Source: Carnobacterium viridans (GTDB lineage: Bacteria > Bacillota > Bacilli > Lactobacillales > Carnobacteriaceae). Taken from it: DNA of 64,000 nt. The position numbers and the translations under genes were made by a program. Positions 34,154-44,268 of the stretch are shown piece by piece; within the stretch, counting starts at the first letter, position 1, and every line of letters begins with the position of its first letter. The DNA is taken from NCBI RefSeq assembly GCF_900102725.1, contig NZ_FNJW01000008.1, forward strand, positions 2,268,501 through 2,332,500. The letters run 5' to 3'. The notes beneath the pieces were generated by a model. It did no database searches. It saw nothing but the letters and a program-made list of their open reading frames with translations, and was not told the origin of the DNA.

Positions 34154-35602
34154 TTGGGATATCCATGGAAAAACTTAAGTCCCAAGGATGGTTTTTTAGT
34201 AAAACAACAGGCATTGCTTTCGGATATCGATCAAAAAATTCTCACTTTTTTGTATCAACCTTTAGTAGGAAATGCTGCATACAGTCTTTATATGACTTTG
34301 TGGACAGAGATAGAAGAAGAGAATTACTGGAGTGAAGGAATCTTACATTCTGAATTGCTAGCTTTGTTAAATATTGGTATCCCTGAGTTGTATCAAGCTA
34401 GAATTAAACTTGAAGCAATAGGGTTGATTAAAACGTACCTTCAAACAAGTCCGACTAAGTTAATTGTCTATGAATTACAAGCTCCCCAAACGAGTGACGT
34501 CTTTTTTAAAGATGATTTATTGAGTTTGTTGTTATTAGAAAAAGTTGGAGAACGAAAATTTAAAAAATTAAGAAATCGCTTTGTTGTAGAAACTATAGAT
34601 AAAAATAAGTTTCAAGAGATCACAAAGTCTTTCTTGGATGTTTTTCAATTTGACGCAGAATTACTAAAAAGAGAGAAAGAATTACTTAAACAACCGGTTT
34701 CTTATATTGGCAATACAAGTTCTACTAGACCCAGAGTGGATCCTAAAACATTTGACTTGAAATTCTTTTATACAGGATTAAATCAACAATATATCAACCG
34801 TTCTTCGATTACAAAAGAAATTGAAGAGACAATCCTAGTATTGCATACGCTATACGGCTTAGATGAATTAGCTATGCAACAATTTGTATTAAATGCTTCG
34901 GATATCGAAACGGGTAAAATTGACGAAAAAAGATTGAAAAGATTAGCGTATGATGATTACCACAACAAAAACCAACAAAACATTTCGTTAAAAGACGTTG
35001 TGGAAAAGGATATAGAAGTAGAATCAAACCAACAGAAAATGCGCGAAACAGAACTAACTAAAAGAGGATTAACTAAAGAAGACATTGCCGTTATTGAAGT
35101 GAGTGAGCAAATAAGTCCGGTTGATTTTATGAATTCTATTAAAGATCAAAAAGGTGGGTTTGTCACAAAACCAGAAGAGTGGACATTAGAAGAAATTGTC
35201 AAAAAAGCTAACTTGCCAACGGCCGTTATCAATATTTTGATTCACTATATTCTAGTGGTAAGGAATAATCCAACGTTGGATCAAAAATTAGCCTATAAGA
35301 TTGCAAATGATTGGGCACAAGAGAAAGTCCTTGCGCCTGAAGAAGCGATTCAAAAAGTGAAAAAAATGTATTCTGAAAATGCTGAAAAACGACAACAACA
35401 AGAAAGTCGCAGTAAATCATATACGCAAAACAGAGGCAAAACAAATTATGGCAATCAAACAACGACAAGAAAAGAGACCCTTCCTGATTGGGCTAAAGAA
35501 GGAAATAATCAATTGGAAGAAAAGCCGATGAGTGAAGAAGAGCAAAAAGCATTTATGGAAAGATTGAAAAGAATTCAAAATTTCGGCAAAGAAGGTGAAT
35601 AA
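34154..35602 (+). CDS. dnaB: Replication initiation/membrane attachment protein DnaB
   Basis: This is the Bacillus-type DnaB, a helicase co-loader unrelated to E. coli DnaB helicase. It helps DnaD and DnaI load helicase at oriC. The approximately 482-residue protein has a winged-helix-like N-terminal half and a C-terminal DnaB/DnaD (DDBH2) region near 345-410 (WTLEEIVKKANLPTAVINILIHYILV). A basic tail ends the protein. AAAGGTGGGAG is spaced for TTG 34154. GTG 34142 in frame overlaps that site and is less likely. The stop overlaps the dnaI start by one base. Confidence 0.9.
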   Translation: MGYPWKNLSPKDGFLVKQQALLSDIDQKILTFLYQPLVGNAAYSLYMTLWTEIEEENYWSEGILHSELLALLNIGIPELYQARIKLEAIGLIKTYLQTSPTKLIVYELQAPQTSDVFFKDDLLSLLLLEKVGERKFKKLRNRFVVETIDKNKFQEITKSFLDVFQFDAELLKREKELLKQPVSYIGNTSSTRPRVDPKTFDLKFFYTGLNQQYINRSSITKEIEETILVLHTLYGLDELAMQQFVLNASDIETGKIDEKRLKRLAYDDYHNKNQQNISLKDVVEKDIEVESNQQKMRETELTKRGLTKEDIAVIEVSEQISPVDFMNSIKDQKGGFVTKPEEWTLEEIVKKANLPTAVINILIHYILVVRNNPTLDQKLAYKIANDWAQEKVLAPEEAIQKVKKMYSENAEKRQQQESRSKSYTQNRGKTNYGNQTTTRKETLPDWAKEGNNQLEEKPMSEEEQKAFMERLKRIQNFGKEGE

Positions 35603-36534
35603 TGATGGAAGATATCGGTGAAAGCCTGACACGAATGATTAAAGAGCGTAATTTAAATCATAAATATGAGGAATTGATCCAAGAAGTATTAGATGATCCA
35701 GATGTCATGCAATTTATTGAAGACAATCGCCAAAAATTAGACGATGAAGCAATTGTCAAAAGTTATGCTAAGTTGTATGAATACGTACAAGAAAAAAAGA
35801 AATTTCATTTAAATAAAGGTATGATGGCACCTGGATACCATCCTAAATTGATTTTAAACTACCATTATATTGACGTAACTTATGTACCTTCTGCTGAGTT
35901 AGTTGCTAGGCAAAAAGAATTAGAAATCAAAAATCGTATTTATTCTATGGATATGCCTAAAGATGTTCGGAATGCAACATTAGCTGATTTTGAATTGACA
36001 GATGAACGACGGTTTGCGATTTCAGAGGTATATGACTTTATTGATGCTTATATGACGAGTCCTAAAGCTTACCATAAAGGTTTGTATTTACAAGGATCAT
36101 TTGGTGTAGGGAAAACGTATCTTTTAGGTGCGTTAGCACATGAATTAGCTAAAAACGGATTTCCTTCTACGCTTATGCACTTTCCGTCATTTGCAGTGGA
36201 AATGAAACAATCTATTGGCAAGAATAATACCGGTGAAAAGTTAGAGTTTGTAAAAAAAGCCCCAATACTTATGTTAGATGATATTGGTGCGGATTCTATG
36301 TCTAGTTGGATAAGAGATGATGTATTAGGAGTTATTTTACAGTACCGTATGCAAGAACAATTGCCTACTTTTTTCTCTTCTAATTTTGATATGAAACAAC
36401 TTGAAGAAGAACACTTAAGGGTAACTCAAAGAGGCGAAGATGAACCATTAAAAGCAAAAAGAATAATGGAAAGAGTTCGTTATCTAGCTAAAGAAGTAAA
36501 AATGACGGGTTCGAATCGACGCCATCTTCAATAA
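35602..36534 (+). CDS. dnaI: Helicase loader DnaI
   Basis: DnaI is the AAA+ ATPase that loads the replicative helicase. The 310-residue protein has an N-terminal helicase-binding domain (about 1-130) and the AAA+ module with Walker A GSFGVGKTY, Walker B LMLDDIGADS and the arginine-containing R-x-x-Y tail (MERVRYLAKEV). It starts at ATG 35602 or the adjacent ATG 35605 and overlaps the dnaB stop codon, which indicates coupled translation of the two loader proteins. Confidence 0.95.
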   Translation: MMEDIGESLTRMIKERNLNHKYEELIQEVLDDPDVMQFIEDNRQKLDDEAIVKSYAKLYEYVQEKKKFHLNKGMMAPGYHPKLILNYHYIDVTYVPSAELVARQKELEIKNRIYSMDMPKDVRNATLADFELTDERRFAISEVYDFIDAYMTSPKAYHKGLYLQGSFGVGKTYLLGALAHELAKNGFPSTLMHFPSFAVEMKQSIGKNNTGEKLEFVKKAPILMLDDIGADSMSSWIRDDVLGVILQYRMQEQLPTFFSSNFDMKQLEEEHLRVTQRGEDEPLKAKRIMERVRYLAKEVKMTGSNRRHLQ

Positions 36535-36558
36535 AGAAAAAAAATACGTATCCTCTCC

Positions 36559-36587
36559 TTGAAATTAGAAGCAAAAAGTGCTTTAAT
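36559..36587 (+). promoter_or_regulatory. Promoter of thrS T-box leader
   Basis: TTGAAA (36559-36564), a 17-nt spacer and TTTAAT (36582-36587). The predicted start is near 36594. Confidence 0.6.
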
Positions 36588-36593
36588 GATAGA

Positions 36594-36859
36594 TATAAAA
36601 GAAATCATTGAGAAAGACACCAAAACTTGGTTGCGATTTTTTTAGAGAAGAAAACAATGCTGAAAGTTTTCTAATTTCGTTCTTGTTTTGACCCCTTTCG
36701 AGTGCCGCTGTGAACCTTTTCGTATTAGCAGTTGGTCGTTTAGCTAGCGTTAACAGCTTAGAGTGAATTTAGTGTGTTTACTAAATTCTGAATCTGGGTG
36801 GAACCACGTAATGAACGTCCCTTTTATGGTATTTTATATACTATAAAAGGGACTTTTTT
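36594..36859 (+). promoter_or_regulatory. T-box leader of thrS
   Basis: The leader contains the conserved T-box sequence TGGGTGGAACCACG at 36795-36808. A terminator follows (GTCCCTTTTAT pairing with ATAAAAGGGAC at 36817-36853, then six Ts). Uncharged tRNA-Thr is expected to stabilise the antiterminator and allow thrS transcription. The ACC at 36619-36621 (in AGACACC) is a candidate threonine specifier codon, but I could not fold Stem I well enough to confirm it. Confidence 0.92.
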
Positions 36860-36914
36860 GTTTTCTAGCTGAATAAAGATGGTATTTTTAAATTAGAATA
36901 TGGAGGAATAAACT

Positions 36915-38852
36915 ATGTCAGACATTAACATTACATTTCCAGATGGAGCAGTAAAGTCTTTTCCAGCAGGTTCATCTACAAAAGATATTGCTGAAAGTAT
37001 CAGCAAAGGTTTAGCTAAAAAAGCATTAGCTGGTAAATTTAACGGAGAATTAGTGGATTTAGTACGCCCACTAGAAGTAAATGGTGAAATTGAAATTATT
37101 ACACCTGATCATGAAGATGCCTTACAAATTTTGCGTCATTCTACTGCTCACTTGATGGCGAATGCATTACGTCGTTTGTATCCAGATATAAAATTTGGAG
37201 TAGGCCCGGCTATTTCAACTGGGTTCTACTACGATACAGATTCTGAAACACCAATAACAGATGAGGATATTCCAAAAATTGAAGCTGAAATGATGGCAAT
37301 TGTAAAAGAAAACAATCCTATTGTTCGTAAAGAAGTTACTCGGGAAGAAGCATTAGAAATCTTCAAGGATGATCCTTACAAAGTAGAATTGATTACAGCT
37401 TTACCTGAATCAGAAAAAATTACAGTTTATGATCAAGGCGATTTTGTGGATTTATGTCGCGGTGTCCATGTGCCATCTACAGGTCGCATTCAAGTGTTTA
37501 AACTGTTATCTCTTGCAGGTGCCTACTGGAGAGGAAACTCAGATAATAAAATGATGCAACGAGTTTACGGAACAGCATTCTTTGATAAAAAAGACTTGAA
37601 AGAGTTTATAAAAATGCGTGAAGAAGCTAAATTACGTGATCATCGTAAATTAGGGAAAGAATTGGATTTATTTATGATTTCTCCTGAAGTTGGATCTGGC
37701 TTGCCGTTCTGGTTGCCAAAAGGTGCTACGATTCGTCGTACGATTGAACGCTACATCACTGACCGTGAGATCAGCTTAGGCTATCAACATGTTTACACAC
37801 CTATTATGGCGGATGTAAACTTATACAAAACTTCTGGTCATTGGGACCATTATCATGAAGATATGTTCCCCCCTATGGATATGGGTGATGGTGAAATGCT
37901 TGTCTTGCGCCCAATGAACTGCCCACATCATATGATGGTATATAAAAATGATGTGCACAGCTACCGTGAGTTGCCGATTCGAATTGCTGAATTAGGACAA
38001 ATGCACCGCTATGAAAAAAGTGGGGCTTTATCTGGATTACAACGAGTACGTGAAATGACTTTGAATGATGGACATACATTCGTACGCCCAGATCAAATTG
38101 AAGAAGAATTCAAACGTACATTAGAATTGATGTTAGCTGTCTATGGTGATTTTAATATTACTGATTATCGTTTCCGCTTAAGTTACCGTGATCCTAACAA
38201 TACAGATAAATACTTTGATGATGATGCAATGTGGGAAAAAGCTCAAACGATGCTTAAAGCAGCAATGGATGATATGGAACTGGAGTATTTTGAAGCAGAA
38301 GGTGAAGCAGCTTTCTATGGTCCTAAACTAGATGTATTAGTAAAAACAGCTATCGGAATTGAAGAAACACTTTCAACAATCCAATTAGACTTTTTACTTC
38401 CAGAACGTTTTGACCTAACATATGTAGGAGAAGATGGCGAAAATAATCACCGTCCTGTAGTTATTCACCGTGGTATTGTTTCTACAATGGAGCGCTTTGT
38501 AGCTTACTTGATTGAAGAATATAAAGGAGCATTTCCTACTTGGTTAGCACCAGTTCAAGCAACTATTATTCCGGTTAACTTAGATATGCATACAGATTAC
38601 GCTTACGAGATCAAAAAACAACTGGAAAGTATTGGAATGCGCGTAGAAGTTGACGAACGCAATGAAAAAATGGGGTATAAAATACGTGCTTCTCAAACAC
38701 AAAAAATACCTTATCAATTAGTTGTTGGAGATAGTGAAGTTCAAGATAATACGGTTGCGGTACGTAAGTATGGCGAGAAAGCAACTGAAACAATTGGATT
38801 AACTAATTATTTAGAAAAAGTCTCAGCAGAAATAAAAAACTTTAGCAACTAA
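36915..38852 (+). CDS. thrS: Threonyl-tRNA synthetase
   Basis: ThrS charges tRNA-Thr in the cytosol. The 645-residue protein has an N-terminal TGS domain (1-62) and the editing domain with [16 protein letters not shown]. The class II catalytic core has zinc-binding PMNCPHH, motif 2 ([18 protein letters not shown]) and motif 3-type sequence near [13 protein letters not shown]-terminal anticodon-binding domain ends the protein. It has the full family length. TGGAGGAAT precedes ATG 36915, and the T-box leader lies directly upstream. Confidence 0.97.
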   Translation: MSDINITFPDGAVKSFPAGSSTKDIAESISKGLAKKALAGKFNGELVDLVRPLEVNGEIEIITPDHEDALQILRHSTAHLMANALRRLYPDIKFGVGPAISTGFYYDTDSETPITDEDIPKIEAEMMAIVKENNPIVRKEVTREEALEIFKDDPYKVELITALPESEKITVYDQGDFVDLCRGVHVPSTGRIQVFKLLSLAGAYWRGNSDNKMMQRVYGTAFFDKKDLKEFIKMREEAKLRDHRKLGKELDLFMISPEVGSGLPFWLPKGATIRRTIERYITDREISLGYQHVYTPIMADVNLYKTSGHWDHYHEDMFPPMDMGDGEMLVLRPMNCPHHMMVYKNDVHSYRELPIRIAELGQMHRYEKSGALSGLQRVREMTLNDGHTFVRPDQIEEEFKRTLELMLAVYGDFNITDYRFRLSYRDPNNTDKYFDDDAMWEKAQTMLKAAMDDMELEYFEAEGEAAFYGPKLDVLVKTAIGIEETLSTIQLDFLLPERFDLTYVGEDGENNHRPVVIHRGIVSTMERFVAYLIEEYKGAFPTWLAPVQATIIPVNLDMHTDYAYEIKKQLESIGMRVEVDERNEKMGYKIRASQTQKIPYQLVVGDSEVQDNTVAVRKYGEKATETIGLTNYLEKVSAEIKNFSN

Positions 38853-38856
38853 TTGA

Positions 38857-38885
38857 TTGACATTTTAGATTCAACAAAGTATAAT
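38857..38885 (+). promoter_or_regulatory. Consensus promoter of infC operon
   Basis: TTGACA, 17 nt, TATAAT: a perfect sigma-A consensus, placed 5 bases after the thrS stop. High expression fits ribosomal protein genes. Confidence 0.88.
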
Positions 38886-38891
38886 AAATGA

Positions 38892-39068
38892 GTTGAGAAA
38901 ATCAAGCAGAAGCACCCGCTTCTCGCCTAAGTTGACGAAAGTGTCTCTGGGCTAGATATAAACGATGATAACTTGCATTCGGTGTGAGTTAGAAATTATT
39001 TATAGGCGGGTTCATAATGAACTCGTCTATTTTTCTGCTGTTCTTTCTCTCAAATCTAATGGAGGTGT
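38892..39068 (+). promoter_or_regulatory. infC-rpmI-rplT leader with attenuator (L20 type)
   Basis: About 175 nt of leader lie between the promoter and infC. It contains a 13-bp terminator hairpin (ATAGGCGGGTTCA with TGAACTCGTCTAT, 39002-39030) followed by TTTT, about 30 bases before the ribosome site. In Bacillus, L20 represses this operon by promoting such termination. The position and gene set make the same control likely here, though the L20-binding core was not verified base by base. Confidence 0.75.
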
Positions 39069-39590
39069 ATGACCATAGCAAAAGATATGATGGTAAATGA
39101 CGGCATTCGTGCACGTGAATTACGCGTTATTGGTAGTAACAGCGAACAACTTGGTGTAATTACAAAAAGTGAAGCGTTAAAACTTGCAGAAGAAGCAAAC
39201 TTAGACTTAGTACTAGTAGCTCCAAAAGCAAAACCACCTGTAGCACGTATTATGGACTACGGTAAATTCCGTTTTGAGCAACAGAAAAAAGAACGTGAAG
39301 CCCGTAAAAATCAAAAAGTCATTAGTATCAAAGAAGTAAGATTAAGTCCTACTATTGATTTGAATGATTTTAATACTAAATTACGTAACGCACGTAAGTT
39401 CCTTGAAAAAGGAGATAAAGTAAAGGCTTCAATCCGATTTAAAGGTCGTGCCATTACTCATAAAGGTATTGGTAAAGAAGTGTTGGATCGTTTAGCTAAA
39501 GAAACAGCTGATATTTCAACTATTGAATCAGCTGCTAAAATGGATGGTCGTAGCATGTTCTTAATTTTAGCACCAAAGAATGAAAAGTAA
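39069..39590 (+). CDS. infC: Translation initiation factor IF-3
   Basis: IF-3 monitors start-codon choice on the 30S subunit. The protein has the IF3-N domain ([14 protein letters not shown]), a linker rich in Lys/Arg and the IF3-C domain ([19 protein letters not shown]). The frame is shown from ATG 39069 (173 residues). GGAGG at 39061-39065 lies only 3 nt from that ATG but 9 nt from the in-frame ATA at 39075 (ATA-GCA-AAA-GAT). An AUA start is therefore likely. It leads infC-rpmI-rplT. Confidence 0.95.
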   Translation: MTIAKDMMVNDGIRARELRVIGSNSEQLGVITKSEALKLAEEANLDLVLVAPKAKPPVARIMDYGKFRFEQQKKEREARKNQKVISIKEVRLSPTIDLNDFNTKLRNARKFLEKGDKVKASIRFKGRAITHKGIGKEVLDRLAKETADISTIESAAKMDGRSMFLILAPKNEK

Positions 39591-39615
39591 GAGTATTTTG
39601 AGGAGGAAATAACAA

Positions 39616-39813
39616 ATGCCAAAACAAAAAACACACCGTGGTTCAGCAAAACGGTTCAAAAGAACAGGTAACGGCGGATTAAAACGTCACCATGCTAAGA
39701 CAAGCCATATGTTTGCAAACAAATCACAAAAACAAAAACGTAAATTACGTAAATCAGCAATGGTATCTTCTGGCGATATGAAACGTATCCGTCAACAATT
39801 AGCTAAATGGTAA
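39616..39813 (+). CDS. rpmI: 50S ribosomal protein L35
   Basis: This small, very basic protein of 65 residues starts [20 protein letters not shown], typical of bL35. It follows infC by 25 bases with an AGGAGGAAA site. The 107-base gap to rplT contains no clear terminator, so the operon should continue. Confidence 0.97.
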   Translation: MPKQKTHRGSAKRFKRTGNGGLKRHHAKTSHMFANKSQKQKRKLRKSAMVSSGDMKRIRQQLAKW

Positions 39814-39920
39814 TCTTTTACCTTAGTGTATTTTAGTTCATTTTAAAAAATGAACAAATGTAGTTTAAATTAGTCAAAAGAGTTTTCTGTAGAGAAAACA
39901 TCTTAGAGGAGGAAATTAAT

Positions 39921-40283
39921 ATGCCACGTGTAAAAGGTGGAACGGTTACTCGTAAACGTCGTAAAAAAATATTAAAATTAGCAAAAGGGTATTACGGTTC
40001 TAAACATATTTTATTCAAAACAGCTAAGCAACAAGTAATGAAATCATATACTTATGCTTACAGAGATCGTCGTCAAAAGAAACGTGATTTCCGTAAACTA
40101 TGGATTGCTCGTATCAATGCAGCTGCTCGTTTAAACAACATGAGCTACAGCACATTTATGCATGGTCTTAAATTAGCAGAAATCGATGTTAACCGTAAAA
40201 TGTTAGCTGATATCGCTGTTACAGATGCTGCTGCATTCACAGCATTAGCTGAACAAGCTAAAACTGCTTTAAACAACAAATAA
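39921..40283 (+). CDS. rplT: 50S ribosomal protein L20
   Basis: The 120-residue basic protein is bL20 ([35 protein letters not shown]). It is an early 23S rRNA-binding assembly protein and, in Firmicutes, the autoregulator of this operon. AGGAGGAAA precedes the ATG. A terminator follows directly. Confidence 0.97.
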   Translation: MPRVKGGTVTRKRRKKILKLAKGYYGSKHILFKTAKQQVMKSYTYAYRDRRQKKRDFRKLWIARINAAARLNNMSYSTFMHGLKLAEIDVNRKMLADIAVTDAAAFTALAEQAKTALNNK

Positions 40284-40286
40284 TAT

Positions 40287-40328
40287 TTTAAAAGCTATTT
40301 CACTATTCTGTGAAATAGCTTTTTTTTT
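40287..40328 (+). terminator. Terminator of infC operon
   Basis: AAAAGCTATTTCAC pairs with GTGAAATAGCTTTT and ends in nine Ts. Confidence 0.92.
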
Positions 40329-40488
40329 GAATGATTTTAAAGTAAATGTGTCGAGAATGTAACAAATAAAACAAAATTTTTAATGAGCAAAACTAGTTGG
40401 AAAAACTATAAGTATAGGATTTTTTCAAAAAAAAATGGGAGTACGATTAAAAGAAAACATTTTTATTGCATTATTTTAATAATTTGTA

Positions 40489-40517
40489 TTGAGTTTGTGA
40501 TAGTAAGATGATAATAT
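40489..40517 (+). promoter_or_regulatory. Promoter of first oppA
   Basis: TTGAGT (40489-40494), 17 nt, TAATAT (40512-40517), about 70 bases before the ATG. The AT-rich 160 bases upstream show no other feature. Confidence 0.6.
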
Positions 40518-40585
40518 GATTTGAGTAAACTAATATTGTGTTATTGATTATTAGAAGAATTGAAAAAGAAATAGGGGGATTTAAA

Positions 40586-42262
40586 ATGAAAAAAAGTAAA
40601 TTAGTTAGTTTATTAGGGTTAACAGCTACATCTGCATTAGTTTTAGCAGCTTGTGGTGGAAGCGATGGTGAAACAGCAAGTACAGAATCAAAAACTTCTG
40701 GATCTTCTGAAGAGCAAGTACTGAACCTGATTGAAAGTGCTGAATTACCAAATATGGATTCTGCAAAATCAACAGATGTAGTAAGTGGTACTGTTTTAAA
40801 TAACGTAAATGAAGGATTATATCGTCAAAATCCAGAGAATAAACTTGAGTTAGGAATGGCTGAGGAAGAACCTGAAGTCAGTGAAGACGGATTAACTTAC
40901 ACTTTTAAAATCAGAGAAGATGCAGTTTGGTCTAATGGTGAACCCGTTACAGCAAATGATTTTGTCTATGCTTGGCAACGTTTAGCAACTCCTGAAACAG
41001 CTGCTGAATACTCATACATGATTGACGGTGTTGTTGAGAATGCTTCTGCAATTTTGACTGGAGAAATGGAACCTTCAGAATTAGGTGCTACAGCTGTTGA
41101 TGAAAAAACTTTAGAAGTTCAATTAGAAAAAGCTGTACCTTACTTTAAAGATTTACTAACGCTTCCAATGTTTTTACCACAAAACGAAGCTTTCATAACA
41201 GAACAAGGTGAAAATTATGCAACTAATAGTGATACTGTTCTGTACAACGGTCCTTTTGTATTAGACGAATGGGATGGAACTGGCTTAAGCTGGGTGTTGA
41301 ATAAAAATAAAGATTACTGGGATAAAGACACTGTAACGTTAGATACAATCAATGTTGATGTAGTTAAAGAAACATCTACTGCAATCAATTTATACGATAC
41401 AGGAGCAGTTGACCGTATTACATTATCAGGTGAATATGTACAAACAAAACAAGGCGATCCTGAATTGAAAACTCAACCAACATCATCTGTTTTCTACTTT
41501 AAATTTAACCAAGAACGTGATGGAGCAGAAACACCTTTAGCTAATGAAAATATTCGTAAAGCTATTGCAATGGCATTTGACAAACAAGCTTTTGCTGACA
41601 CAGTTCTTCAAAACGGTTCTATTCCAGCTAATGGATTAGTTCCAGCTGAATTAGCTGTTGATCCTGCTACGGATAAAGATTTCCGTGAACAAAATGGAGA
41701 TTTATTATCATTTGATGTTGAACAAGCGCAAAAGTATTTTGAAGCAGGTTTAAAAGAGTTAGGTGTAGATTCACTTACTTTAGAAATTCTAGGTGATGAT
41801 ACTGAAAATGCTAAAAAATCTTTAGAATTTATGCAAGGACAATTGACTTCAAATCTGCCAGGTTTAGAAATCAACTTAAGAAATGTTCCATTTAAGGTTC
41901 GTTTAGAAGCAAACTCAAATCAAGATTACGATATTCAAATGGCTGGTTGGGGAGCTGACTACGCAGATCCAATTAACTTCTTAGAATTGTTCCATACAGA
42001 AAATGGAAATAACAAATCTGGCTACTCTAATCCTGAATATGATGCATTAGTTGAAAGTGCTCAAACAGACGTAACAGATTTAGAAGGCCGTTGGACAGAT
42101 ATGTTAGAAGCTGAAAAAATCTTAATGGAAACAGGCGGAATTGCACCAATCTATCAACGTGCATATTCTGTTTTAGAAAAAGATTATCTTAAAGATTACT
42201 CAAGTCACTTAACAGGTGCAGAATACTCGTACAAATGGGCTTCAATTGACGGAAAAGAATAA
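40586..42262 (+). CDS. oppA: Oligopeptide ABC transporter substrate-binding lipoprotein (copy 1)
   Basis: This extracellular peptide-binding protein is anchored as a lipoprotein. The 558-residue precursor has a signal peptide with lipobox LAAC (Cys23). An SBP_bac_5 fold follows (ENKLELGMAEEEPEVSEDGLTY and NGPFVLDEWDG regions). ATG 40586 follows AGGGGGAT. A close paralogue is next in the same direction, and both have their own terminator. The permease and ATPase genes oppBCDF lie about 7 kb downstream (from 50989), so this protein probably serves that transporter. Pheromone or nutrient peptides are possible ligands. Confidence 0.93.
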   Translation: MKKSKLVSLLGLTATSALVLAACGGSDGETASTESKTSGSSEEQVLNLIESAELPNMDSAKSTDVVSGTVLNNVNEGLYRQNPENKLELGMAEEEPEVSEDGLTYTFKIREDAVWSNGEPVTANDFVYAWQRLATPETAAEYSYMIDGVVENASAILTGEMEPSELGATAVDEKTLEVQLEKAVPYFKDLLTLPMFLPQNEAFITEQGENYATNSDTVLYNGPFVLDEWDGTGLSWVLNKNKDYWDKDTVTLDTINVDVVKETSTAINLYDTGAVDRITLSGEYVQTKQGDPELKTQPTSSVFYFKFNQERDGAETPLANENIRKAIAMAFDKQAFADTVLQNGSIPANGLVPAELAVDPATDKDFREQNGDLLSFDVEQAQKYFEAGLKELGVDSLTLEILGDDTENAKKSLEFMQGQLTSNLPGLEINLRNVPFKVRLEANSNQDYDIQMAGWGADYADPINFLELFHTENGNNKSGYSNPEYDALVESAQTDVTDLEGRWTDMLEAEKILMETGGIAPIYQRAYSVLEKDYLKDYSSHLTGAEYSYKWASIDGKE

Positions 42263-42271
42263 CATTTTAGG

Positions 42272-42303
42272 AAAAAGAGCGAATGAATATTCGCTCTTTT
42301 TTT
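42272..42303 (+). terminator. Terminator between oppA paralogues
   Basis: AAAAAGAGCGAAT pairs with ATTCGCTCTTTTT. Confidence 0.9.
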
Positions 42304-42443
42304 GTGTTTACCGTGTGAAATGGATAAGTTTCCAATGAGAGTAAGCCGATAGCCGTTTCTCTCCCTTTTGAATGATGATAAAATGATGAAGTTATGAATA
42401 TTTTATGTTCGAATTTTATTACGATTCATTAGGAGGAAAAGAA

Positions 42444-44096
42444 GTGAAAAAGAAAAAATATCTTCAGTTAATGGGGTTATCACTAGCTTCTGTTAGTTTA
42501 TTAGCAGCTTGCGGTGGAAACAAAGAAGAATCGACAACAAATACAGATAGCAAACAAGAACTAAACTTAATTGAGTCAGCTGAATTACCAACAATGGATT
42601 CAGTATTAGCAACGGATGCTGTTAGTTTCAATGTAATGAGTAACGTTAATGAAGGATTATACCGTCAAGGACCAGATGGAGAACTTGTGTTAGGTATGGC
42701 AGCAGAAGAACCAGAAATAAGCGAAGACGGATTAACGTATACCTTTAAAATCAGAGAAGATGCAGTGTGGTCAAATGATGAGCCTGTAACAGCTAACGAC
42801 TTTGTTTTCGCATGGAAACGCTTAGCTACACCTGAAACAGCTGCAGAGTACTCTTATATGATTGATGGAGTAGTATTAAATGCAACTGCTGTCTTACAAG
42901 GTGAAATGGAACCATCTGAATTGGGTGTAACAGCTGTTGACGACAAAACATTTGAAGTTCAATTAGAAAAATCTGTACCTTATTTTGAAAGTTTAACAAC
43001 ATTGTCAATGTTTTTCCCACAAAATGAAGCTTACTTTACAGAACAGGGTGATGCGTATGCATCAAATAGTGATCACGTTCTTTATAACGGACCTTTTGTA
43101 CTAGATGAATGGGATGGAACTGGCTTAAGCTGGGTATTAAATAAGAACGAAGGTTATTGGGATGCAGAATCTGTTGAGTTAGATGCCGTTAATATTGACG
43201 TTATCAAAGAAACTTCAACTGCTTTGAATCTCTATGATACTGGATCAATTGACCGTATGGTTTTATCAGGAGACTATGTTCAAACACAACAGGGTAACTC
43301 AGATTTGAAAACTCAACCTACTTCTACCGTAGCTTATCTTAAATTTAACCAAGAACGTGATGGAGAACAAACAGCTTTAGCTAATGAAAATATTCGTAAA
43401 GCTATTGCGATGGCTTTTGACAAACAAGCCTATGTAGATACAGTTCTTCAAAACGGTTCTATTCCAGCTGATGGGCTTGTTCCAGAAGCTTTAGCTGTAG
43501 ATCCAGCAACGGGTGAAGATTTCCGTGAACAAAATGGTGATTTACTAACATTTGATCTTGAACAAGCTCAAGAATATTGGGAAAAAGGATTACAAGAGTT
43601 AGGAGTAGAGTCTTTATCATTAGAAATCTTAAGTGATGATACTGAAAATGCTAAAAAATCAATTGAATTTTTACAAGGACAATTAACACAAAACTTACCA
43701 GGATTAGATATCTCACTAAGAAATGTACCATTTAAAGTACGTCTAGATGCTAACAGCAATCAAGACTATGACATCCAATTATCATTATGGGGAGCAGATT
43801 ATGCTGATCCGATTAACTTCTTAGAGTTATTCCAATCTGAAAATGGAAATAACAAGTCTGGATACAGCAGTGCGGATTATGATGCATTGATTGAAAGTGC
43901 CCAAACAAACGTAACAGATTTAGAATCACGTTGGCAAGATATGCTTGATGCTGAAAAAGTATTAATGGATGAAGCAGGTATTGCGCCAATTTATCAACGT
44001 GCGTATGCTGTTTTAGAAAAAAATTATGTTGAAAACTTTACAACTCATTTAGTAGGAGCAGAATGGTCACTTAAATGGGCATCTGTTACAAAATAA
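42444..44096 (+). CDS. oppA: Oligopeptide ABC transporter substrate-binding lipoprotein (copy 2)
   Basis: This tandem paralogue of the previous gene has 550 residues, GTG start 42444 after AGGAGGAAAAG, and lipobox LAAC (Cys23). Long stretches are identical to copy 1, for example NGPFVLDEWDGTGLSWVLNK, while the mature N-terminus (Ser/Thr/Glu-rich) and some loops differ. The pattern suggests duplication followed by divergence in ligand choice. A TAAAAT -10 candidate is at 42379-42384, so it may be expressed independently of copy 1. Confidence 0.93.
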   Translation: MKKKKYLQLMGLSLASVSLLAACGGNKEESTTNTDSKQELNLIESAELPTMDSVLATDAVSFNVMSNVNEGLYRQGPDGELVLGMAAEEPEISEDGLTYTFKIREDAVWSNDEPVTANDFVFAWKRLATPETAAEYSYMIDGVVLNATAVLQGEMEPSELGVTAVDDKTFEVQLEKSVPYFESLTTLSMFFPQNEAYFTEQGDAYASNSDHVLYNGPFVLDEWDGTGLSWVLNKNEGYWDAESVELDAVNIDVIKETSTALNLYDTGSIDRMVLSGDYVQTQQGNSDLKTQPTSTVAYLKFNQERDGEQTALANENIRKAIAMAFDKQAYVDTVLQNGSIPADGLVPEALAVDPATGEDFREQNGDLLTFDLEQAQEYWEKGLQELGVESLSLEILSDDTENAKKSIEFLQGQLTQNLPGLDISLRNVPFKVRLDANSNQDYDIQLSLWGADYADPINFLELFQSENGNNKSGYSSADYDALIESAQTNVTDLESRWQDMLDAEKVLMDEAGIAPIYQRAYAVLEKNYVENFTTHLVGAEWSLKWASVTK

Positions 44097-44124
44097 TGTA
44101 AATTTAAAATTAGTAGATCAATTA

Positions 44125-44164
44125 AAAGAAAGAGCCTGGACTTCTGTTCCTGGCTCTTTCTTTA
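44125..44164 (+). terminator. Terminator after second oppA
   Basis: AAAGAAAGAGCC pairs with GGCTCTTTCTTT, extended by partial pairing in the loop. Confidence 0.88.
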
Positions 44165-44268
44165 CTATTATCACTGAAAAATAGTATATATAAAAACCAA
44201 CTTAAGAACCTATTTTTTTATAAACAATGTTATAATTAAATGAATAAATTAAATTGGAGGCCTCTATT

